This document shows positions 26,751-32,143 of a stretch of DNA of 32,143 bases, in pieces. Source of the stretch: an uncultured Bacteroides sp. (GTDB taxonomy: Bacteria > Bacteroidota > Bacteroidia > Bacteroidales > Bacteroidaceae). Where the stretch lies: contig CAMWGU010000031.1 in NCBI GenBank assembly GCA_947173895.1, positions 1-32,143 on the forward strand. Direction: 5' to 3'. The translations under genes were made by a program, and so were the position numbers. The notes under the pieces were generated by a model that was not told where the DNA came from, made no database searches, and worked only from the letters and a program-made list of their open reading frames with translations. Within the stretch, counting starts at the first letter, position 1, and the number at the start of each line of letters is the position of its first letter.

Positions 26751-26758
26751 TACCTTTG
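26751..26758 (+). promoter_or_regulatory. -7 box upstream of the AlbA_2 gene
   Basis: TACCTTTG is an exact consensus match, 44 bases upstream of the start. The -33 region is AT-rich (TTTTAA at 26724-26729) but lacks a clear TTTG. A short hairpin (TTGGGG 26769-26774 with ACCCTAA) is possible in the leader. Confidence 0.55.
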
Positions 26759-26802
26759 TACATGATATTGGGGAGTTGTACCCTAACAATTAGAAGGAAA
26801 CG

Positions 26803-28335
26803 ATGCAAATTCAAAACAATACATTGATAGCGGAATGTTCGGCTTACGATTTCAAGGAAATGTTGGAACGTAAGAAGGTGAAGTCATGGCTTAAATCTGT
26901 ATCGGCTTTTGCCAATACGGATGGTGGCAGTTTGTTCTATGGAGTGAACGATGATGGAGTGATTGTTGGTTTGGAGAATCCGCAAGCCGATGCCGATTTT
27001 ATCAGCGAAACGATAAAGGCAAGACTTGACCCAGTACCAGAAATACTACTTATCCCGATAGAGCATGAAGGACACTCCTTGCTTGAAGTGAAAGTAAAGG
27101 CAGGAACGCTTACACCTTATTACTATTATCAGGACGGAACACGTACCGCATATGTACGGGTTGGCAATGAAAGCGTGGAGTGTAATTCACAACAACTTCT
27201 TTCGTTGGTATTGAAAGGTACACACATGACATGGGATTCTCTTCCTACACAAGTGGATGCCAGCAAGCACTCTTTTATTATTCTCGCCAATACTTTCCGT
27301 GAGCAAACCCATCAGGAATGGAATGACAAGTATCTGGAATCATTCGGTCTGGTTACTCCTGACGGTAAACTGACCAATGCCGGATTATTGTTCGTGGATA
27401 ATTGCACTGTATTCCAATCACGTATCTTCTGTACCCGTTGAACGGGACTCTATAAAGATGATGCCATCAGTTCCGTAGAACATCGGGCTAACCTAGTATT
27501 GCTATTGAAATACGGCATGGACTTCATCAAGAACTACACCATGAGCGGATGGGTGAAGATGCCGAACTATCGTCTGAATCTCCCCGACTATTCCGACCGT
27601 GCAATCTTTGAAGGGTTGGTAAACCATCTTATCCATAGAGATTATACGGTAATGGGTGGCGAAGTACATATTGACATTTACGATGACCGAGTGGAACTGG
27701 TATCGCCCGGTGCCATGCTTGACGGTACACAAATTCAAGACCGTGACATATACAAAGTGCCGTCCATGAGCCGCAATCCCGTCATTGCGGATGTGTTCAC
27801 ACAGCTGGACTATATGGAGAAACGTGGCTCCGGTTTGCGCAAGATGCGTGAACTTACAGAGAAACTGCCTAACTTCCTGCAAGGAAAAGAACCGCAATAT
27901 CAAACGGAAGCGACTTCTTTCTATACCACGTTCTATAACCTGAATTGGGACGAGAACGGAAGAATTCCTGTGGAAGAAGTAGCCAACAGGGTAAATAGTA
28001 CCCTCGAAAAGTACCCTGTAAACGAAGAATGTTCGGTCGAAAAGTTCGGTGTAAACGAAAAAGGTTCGGTGAAAAAGTTCGGTGTAAATGCAAATAGGTT
28101 CGGAGATACATCAAAAACACCGAAGAAGGTCAGTAAAACAGCACAAAAAATAATTGACCTCGTTATTTCTGACCCATCAATCACAGCCGATAATATGGCT
28201 AATAAGATTGGTGTAACTAAACGTGCCATAGAGAAAAACATCAAAAGCCTTAGGGATATGGAGATTTTGGCTCATGAAGGTTCTGATAAAGCTGGCTATT
28301 GGCGCATTATTGTTAACCCTCAAACTGAGCAATAA
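26803..28335 (+). pseudogene. AlbA_2/Schlafen-type DNA-binding and ATPase-like protein interrupted by TGA
   Basis: One frame of 511 codons with a single internal stop. The N-terminal AlbA_2 domain (about 1-130) has SAFANTDGGSLFYGVNDDG and the acidic DFKEMLE. Then follow a middle region (GKLTNAGLLFVDN) and a GHKL-like C-terminal half (EGLVNHLIHRDYTVMGGEV, EKRGSGLRKM). A Ser/Glu/Lys linker with 11-residue repeats precedes a winged-helix-like end (ITADNMANKIGVTKRAIEKN). TGA at 27439-27441 falls between FCTR and TGLYKDDAISSVEHR. Relatives have Arg-Trp at this place, so a TGG-to-TGA change explains it. Family members act as transcription regulators or in anti-phage functions. Whether two separate polypeptides are made is unknown. 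Confidence 0.8.
27991..28103 (+). repeat. 33-bp tandem coding repeat in the AlbA_2 protein linker
   Basis: Two full 33-bp units at 28018-28050 and 28051-28083 (VNEECSVEKFG and VNEKGSVKKFG) are followed by a partial unit to 28103 (VNANRFG) and preceded by a diverged 27-bp unit at 27991 (VNSTLEKYP). All keep the reading frame, so copy number could vary without a frameshift. Confidence 0.8.
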
Positions 28336-28339
28336 ACCT

Positions 28340-29128
28340 ATGGGAACATCTTTCATTCCACTTTGTGCAATAATTGCCGTCTTGATTATCGCCTTTTTGT
28401 TTGCCTCCTTACCGCAGGTAAACCATAAAACGCGATACAGAGTGCTTTATGCAATAGCCATCATCATGCTATTAGCCGTTATTCCTATCAGTGAGTATAT
28501 GACTGAGAATACCCAAAATTCAAACAGCAACTATCTGCTTGTTCTGATATTCGATATTGTGGTAGGTTATTTCTGTATGTACATTGCCGCTTTGCTGAAA
28601 TACAATATCCTTAAACGAAAGAATCAAGCATTGGAAAATGCCTTGACCAAAAAGCAACAAGAAAATGTAGCAATTCTATTGGAACATCAGAATGAAAAAC
28701 AACAAGCACTTCAGCAAAGAGAACTTGAATGGTTAGCAGATAAAATCAAGATGTTCACTGAGGAAGAACAGAAAGCGATTCTTGCCAGTGCTTGCGCATT
28801 TGCAGAACACGGTTTGATAATCACTCCCTCAATAACCATTCAACTCAAAGATGCATGTAGTCAGCAAGATCTTATGTATTTTGTTTGTTCCACCTTTTTC
28901 AACATGGGCAAGAAACGTAGTGATATTGTAAGTTTCTTGTATAAAGTTTTTCCTATCTATTTTTCTGCTGGAGAAACTGTATTGGCTAAAAAGATGCCGG
29001 GATTGGAAAAGGTGTATTTGTCCGAATGCTTACTCACAACTTCTTTGAATGGTGTAATTTCCTCTTGGCATATTCTTCTCGTTTTGAATGGTTTATATCA
29101 ATTTAAGTTGTACCTTATCGCCAAATAA
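28340..29128 (+). CDS. three-helix membrane protein with coiled coil and unknown C-terminal domain
   Basis: The 262-residue product has three membrane helices: FIPLCAIIAVLIIAFLFASL (5-24), YRVLYAIAIIMLLAVIPI (33-52) and YLLVLIFDIVVGYFCMYIAA (68-90). A Gln/Glu/Lys-rich coiled coil follows (about 95-145), then a globular C-terminal part starting FTEEEQKAILASACAFAEHG, with DLMYFVCSTFFNMGKKRSDI. The last 30 residues are again hydrophobic. I do not recognise the family. The C-terminal part vaguely recalls RteC-like domains of Bacteroides mobile elements, a weak impression only. The ATG at 28340, four bases after the stop of the AlbA_2 gene, was preferred to an upstream ATG at 28274 inside that gene. 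The two genes are clearly cotranscribed. Confidence 0.72.
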   Translation: MGTSFIPLCAIIAVLIIAFLFASLPQVNHKTRYRVLYAIAIIMLLAVIPISEYMTENTQNSNSNYLLVLIFDIVVGYFCMYIAALLKYNILKRKNQALENALTKKQQENVAILLEHQNEKQQALQQRELEWLADKIKMFTEEEQKAILASACAFAEHGLIITPSITIQLKDACSQQDLMYFVCSTFFNMGKKRSDIVSFLYKVFPIYFSAGETVLAKKMPGLEKVYLSECLLTTSLNGVISSWHILLVLNGLYQFKLYLIAK

Positions 29129-29208
29129 GACGTGTCGCAAACATGTCGCAAATAAGAGATAAAAAAGCCCATAGAAAACACATAGCAACCATGAACCCCA
29201 CAAACACA

Positions 29209-29241
29209 AAAAGCGTGCAACTCATTGAGCTGCACGCTTTT
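29209..29241 (-). terminator. bidirectional terminator between the cassette and dnaK
   Basis: An 11-bp stem AAAAGCGTGCA (29209-29219) with TGCACGCTTTT (29231-29241) is extended by an inner CTC/GAG. Ts follow on both strands. It lies 33 bases past the dnaK stop and also ends the cassette transcript. Confidence 0.8.
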
Positions 29242-29274
29242 GCTTATTGTTTATTATCTGTTTCCTTGTCGGAA

Positions 29275-31173
29275 TCATTTGACTTCCTCAAAGTCAGCAT
29301 CTTGAATATCTTCCTTATTATTAGAAGATTCTTGATTGGCCTGTTGTCCTGCACCTGAACCAGCTTGGGCACCGCTCTGGGCATACATTTCGGCACTGGC
29401 AGCCTGAAATGCTGTATTCAATTCAGCCATAGCAGCATCAATTGCAACTAAATCCTGTGCTTTATGAGCATCTTTCAACTTCTGAAGAGCTGCTTCAATC
29501 GGAGCTTTCTTATCAGCTGGCAATTTATCACCCAACTCCTTCAACTGATTCTCTGTAGAGAAAATCATTGAGTCAGCCTGATTCAGTTTGTCAATCTTTT
29601 CACGTTCTTTCTTGTCTGCTTCGGCATTAGCTTCAGCTTCGGCCTTCATCTTTTCAATCTCTTCCTTGCTCAAGCCAGACGAAGCTTCAATACGGATAGC
29701 TTGCTCTTTACCTGTTGCCTTATCTTTTGCAGATACCTTCAAAATACCGTTAGCGTCAATATCGAAGGTTACTTCAATCTGAGGAACGCCACGACGAGCC
29801 GGAGCAATACCTGTCAAATTAAACTGGCCTATTGACTTGTTCTGCGAAGCCATTGGACGTTCACCTTGCAATACATGAATAGTCACTTCTGTCTGATTAT
29901 CAGCAGCTGTAGAGAAGGTTTCACTCTTCTTACAGGGAATCGTAGTGTTTGCATCAATCAATTTGGTCATTACGCCACCCAATGTTTCAATACCCATTGA
30001 CAACGGAGTAACATCAAGCAATACCACACCTTTGATTTCATCAGTCAACACCGCACCTTGAACAGCTGCACCCACAGCAACTACTTCATCCGGATTCACG
30101 CCTTTAGAAGGAGTCTTTCCAAAAAACTTCTCTACCAGTTCCTGAACAGCCGGGATACGAGAAGAACCACCCACAAGGATTACCTCATCAATATCAGAAT
30201 TACTCAAACCTGCATCGCTCATTGCTTTCTTACAAGGTTCAAGACAAGCCTGAATCAAATTGTGAGCTAAAGCTTCAAATTTGGCACGAGTCAATGTCTT
30301 AACTAAGTGCTTGGGCATACCATCCACAGGCATGATATAAGGCAGATTGATTTCTGTTGTAGTAGAAGAAGACAATTCGATCTTGGCCTTTTCAGCTGCT
30401 TCCTTCAGACGTTGCATTGCCATAGGATCTTTGGTCAAATCAGCACCTTCGTCATTTTTGAATTCCTGTACCAACCAATCAATAATCACCTGGTCAAAGT
30501 CATCACCACCCAAATGAGTATCACCATTAGTAGAAAGTACTTCGAACACACCACCGCCAAATTCAAGAATAGAAATATCGAACGTACCACCACCTAAGTC
30601 AAATACTGCAATCTTCATATCTTTGTGAGCTTTGTCAAGACCATAAGCCAATGCAGCAGCTGTCGGTTCATTCACGATACGCTTTACTTCCAAGCCTGCA
30701 ATCTGACCTGCTTCTTTAGTTGCCTGGCGTTGTGAGTCAGAGAAATATGCTGGAACAGTGATAACAGCTTCCGTCACTTCCTGTCCCAAATAATCCTCTG
30801 CAGTCTTCTTCATTTTCTGAAGAATCATGGCTGATATTTCCTGCGGAGTATAAAGGCGACCGTCAATATCCACACGCGGAGTATTGTTATCTCCTTTTAC
30901 TACTTGATAAGGGACACGTGCAACTTCCTTTTGTACCTGATCCCAAGTCTCACCCATAAAACGCTTTATTGAGAAAATAGTACGCTTGGGATTCGTGATC
31001 GCCTGACGTTTGGCAGGATCACCAATCTTACGTTCACCACCATCAACGAATGCAACGATAGAAGGAGTAGTACGTTTACCTTCACTGTTTGCAATCACTA
31101 CAGGTTCGTTACCTTCAAATACTGAAACACATGAGTTTGTAGTTCCTAAGTCAATACCAATAATCTTTCCCAT
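29275..31173 (-). CDS. dnaK: molecular chaperone DnaK (Hsp70)
   Basis: DnaK binds unfolded segments in the cytoplasm in an ATP-dependent cycle with DnaJ and GrpE. The 632-residue protein starts [20 protein letters not shown], the phosphate-1 motif. The ATPase domain continues with [14 protein letters not shown] and [18 protein letters not shown], the substrate domain has [16 protein letters not shown], and the lid ends in the group-typical tail [11 protein letters not shown] after a Gly/Gln/Asn-rich linker. The frame stays open for 118 codons upstream (to 31527), but those residues are unlike any DnaK and the promoter lies inside that stretch, so the start at 31173 was chosen. dnaJ and grpE are not adjacent. 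No CIRCE element was seen. Confidence 0.97.
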   Translation of the reverse strand: MGKIIGIDLGTTNSCVSVFEGNEPVVIANSEGKRTTPSIVAFVDGGERKIGDPAKRQAITNPKRTIFSIKRFMGETWDQVQKEVARVPYQVVKGDNNTPRVDIDGRLYTPQEISAMILQKMKKTAEDYLGQEVTEAVITVPAYFSDSQRQATKEAGQIAGLEVKRIVNEPTAAALAYGLDKAHKDMKIAVFDLGGGTFDISILEFGGGVFEVLSTNGDTHLGGDDFDQVIIDWLVQEFKNDEGADLTKDPMAMQRLKEAAEKAKIELSSSTTTEINLPYIMPVDGMPKHLVKTLTRAKFEALAHNLIQACLEPCKKAMSDAGLSNSDIDEVILVGGSSRIPAVQELVEKFFGKTPSKGVNPDEVVAVGAAVQGAVLTDEIKGVVLLDVTPLSMGIETLGGVMTKLIDANTTIPCKKSETFSTAADNQTEVTIHVLQGERPMASQNKSIGQFNLTGIAPARRGVPQIEVTFDIDANGILKVSAKDKATGKEQAIRIEASSGLSKEEIEKMKAEAEANAEADKKEREKIDKLNQADSMIFSTENQLKELGDKLPADKKAPIEAALQKLKDAHKAQDLVAIDAAMAELNTAFQAASAEMYAQSGAQAGSGAGQQANQESSNNKEDIQDADFEEVK

Positions 31174-31279
31174 AATTGTATATTTTTTATTTGTTTTTTC
31201 ATTTAAAATTGTTTTCTTAGCGAATGGTTCATCTACTCTTTGTTTTGCTGTATTCTCCAACCGCACGCTTTTTATAAAA

Positions 31280-31312
31280 CAAATGGTATGCCAAAAACAA
31301 GAATGTGACAAA
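31280..31312 (-). promoter_or_regulatory. candidate dnaK promoter
   Basis: On the minus strand a TTTG (31309-31312) is followed after 20 bases by TACCATTTG (31280-31288), which resembles the -7 box with one extra base. It implies a leader of about 100 bases. Confidence 0.45.
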
Positions 31313-31461
31313 GGCTGACAAAATGGCCGATTATCCGATTTTAGCTCCTCCCATAAAAACATAGCTAGGCAAGATTGGCAGATTCCTGCAAGACACCCCC
31401 TGCACAAAACAAGAGGAACACACTTTTGGCAATCGCCGTTATAAACTAAAAAAGAAAAAAG

Positions 31462-31515
31462 AGTCGGTCTGCTTCCTTGATTATTATTTATCATACAGAA
31501 AATAGTAGACCGACT
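31462..31515 (-). terminator. terminator of the META-domain gene
   Basis: Read on the minus strand, a 9-bp stem AGTCGGTCT (31507-31515) with AGACCGACT (31462-31470) has a 36-base loop and is followed by CTTTTTTCTTTTTTA. The long loop makes it unusual, but the T run is strong. It lies about 94 bases beyond the stop of the META gene. Confidence 0.55.
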
Positions 31516-31608
31516 ATTCTTGAACATTATATTATATAGGAATCTATATGAGAACCATTATAAAAATATAATACCTTCATTACCAATGCCAGACAAATTT
31601 CAACAATA

Positions 31609-32143
31609 TCATTGCTTCTTCAACACCAGCAATTCCGTTCCATTTTCAGAAAGCAAATAAACTTTGCCATCTTTCACGCTGAAACATTTTGTTTCATTCA
31701 AGGCATTCAATACGATAGTTTCCGTTTCCATATCAGGACACATCATCATGGTAGTGGCCAACTTACCAAAGTTCAATGAATTCGGCTTATCTTCATCTTG
31801 CATTAATGGACCATTAATGGTGTTACAGCCTACATTACCATAAACACGTCTCTCGTCCACATCAAAACCAATGAAAGGTGTAACTTCGGCAGTTCCTTTA
31901 ATTTCCTTTCCGTTAGCCATTTCAATGGTCCATCTACCCGACAATTCAGACAAAGACACTTCTAAATTTATTTTTTTCTCTAACGTCATTAATTGCTGAC
32001 CATTCTGACCACATAGAACTATCGACTCCGGCTTATCAGCCACCTGTTGAAAAGAAACCACTTTATCTAAAGCATCTAACACCCGCCGTTCCGTTTCCAT
32101 ATCAGGACACATCATACGGGTACTCCCTATTTGGCCCAATTTC
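31609..32143 (-). CDS. META/HslJ-domain protein, 5' end beyond the window
   Basis: About 178 C-terminal codons are present. The frame is open at the window edge (codons Lys-Leu-Gly before QIGSTRMMCPD). One complete META unit (about 65-176 of the visible part) has LSGRWTIEMANGKEIKG, GNVGCNTINGPLM and FGKLATTMMMCPDMETE. The visible part before it holds the tail of another META unit with the same MMCPDMETE motif, so the protein carries at least two. META proteins such as E. coli HslJ are outer-membrane or periplasmic stress-related proteins of poorly known function. The signal peptide, expected at the missing end, cannot be seen. Confidence 0.8.
   Translation of the reverse strand, partial: KLGQIGSTRMMCPDMETERRVLDALDKVVSFQQVADKPESIVLCGQNGQQLMTLEKKINLEVSLSELSGRWTIEMANGKEIKGTAEVTPFIGFDVDERRVYGNVGCNTINGPLMQDEDKPNSLNFGKLATTMMMCPDMETETIVLNALNETKCFSVKDGKVYLLSENGTELLVLKKQ

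Noticed and set aside
28274-28339. Upstream ATG for the membrane protein
   Set aside because: It lies inside the end of the AlbA_2 gene. The ATG at 28340, four bases after that stop, is the more likely start.
31174-31461. CIRCE heat-shock operator before dnaK
   Set aside because: No TTAGCACTC-N9-GAGTGCTAA sequence is present.
31174-31527. In-frame 118-codon extension of dnaK upstream of its usual start
   Set aside because: The added residues are unlike any DnaK, the normal [10 protein letters not shown] start is present, and a candidate promoter lies inside the stretch.

Overview
The window comes from a Bacteroidales chromosome, most likely Bacteroides or Phocaeicola. Promoters carry the Bacteroidetes -7 box TAnnTTTG, for example at 1166-1173, 19710-19717 and 26751-26758. 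The gene sets are also typical of the group: ilvD-ilvB-ilvN-thioesterase-ilvC, a coaX/lptC/CNNM/ppiD cluster, a SecA of about 1,100 residues, and a DnaK ending in DADFEEVK. The species is inferred from memory of these families, not from a search.

Layout. (1) 1-1000 is the scar of an integrated element: a tRNA-3'-end-like core site, short CGGACA repeats, a terminator, and the N-terminal part of a tyrosine integrase with an in-frame TAG and no catalytic domain. (2) 1143-7380 is the branched-chain amino acid operon. A good promoter leads into a 24-codon leader peptide rich in Ile, Val and Leu codons and then a mutually exclusive antiterminator/terminator pair. The genes ilvD, ilvB, ilvN, an acyl-ACP thioesterase and ilvC follow, closed by a terminator. 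(3) 7386-9202 holds a palindromic repeat cluster and an exported protein with three TonB_C-like units. (4) 9230-16786, minus strand, reads coaX > outer-membrane barrel > TPR protein > lptC > CNNM/CBS transporter > ppiD, an envelope-biogenesis cluster with very tight spacing. (5) 16906-24697, plus strand, has a DUF4105 membrane protein overlapping an alkaline-phosphatase-fold protein that has lost its catalytic residues, then secA, a lipoprotein and a small acidic protein. (6) 24698-26750 is gene-poor: a broken IS982-type transposase, two kinds of short palindromic repeat, GGATGAAAGG-type repeats, and unassigned sequence. (7) 26803-29128 is a two-gene accessory cassette: an AlbA_2/Schlafen-type protein interrupted by one in-frame TGA, then a three-helix membrane protein with a coiled coil. 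(8) 29209-32143, minus strand, has dnaK and the 3' part of a META/HslJ-domain gene that runs off the window.

How it works together. The ilv operon makes valine, isoleucine and leucine precursors. The attenuator should let it respond to charged branched-chain tRNA, and the thioesterase suggests a link to branched fatty acids. The minus-strand envelope cluster and the SecA/PpiD/DnaK genes cover protein export, folding and outer-membrane assembly. The candidates for less-described biology are the AlbA_2 plus membrane-protein cassette, the catalytically dead phosphatase fold beside secA, the leader attenuator, and the palindromic repeat families.
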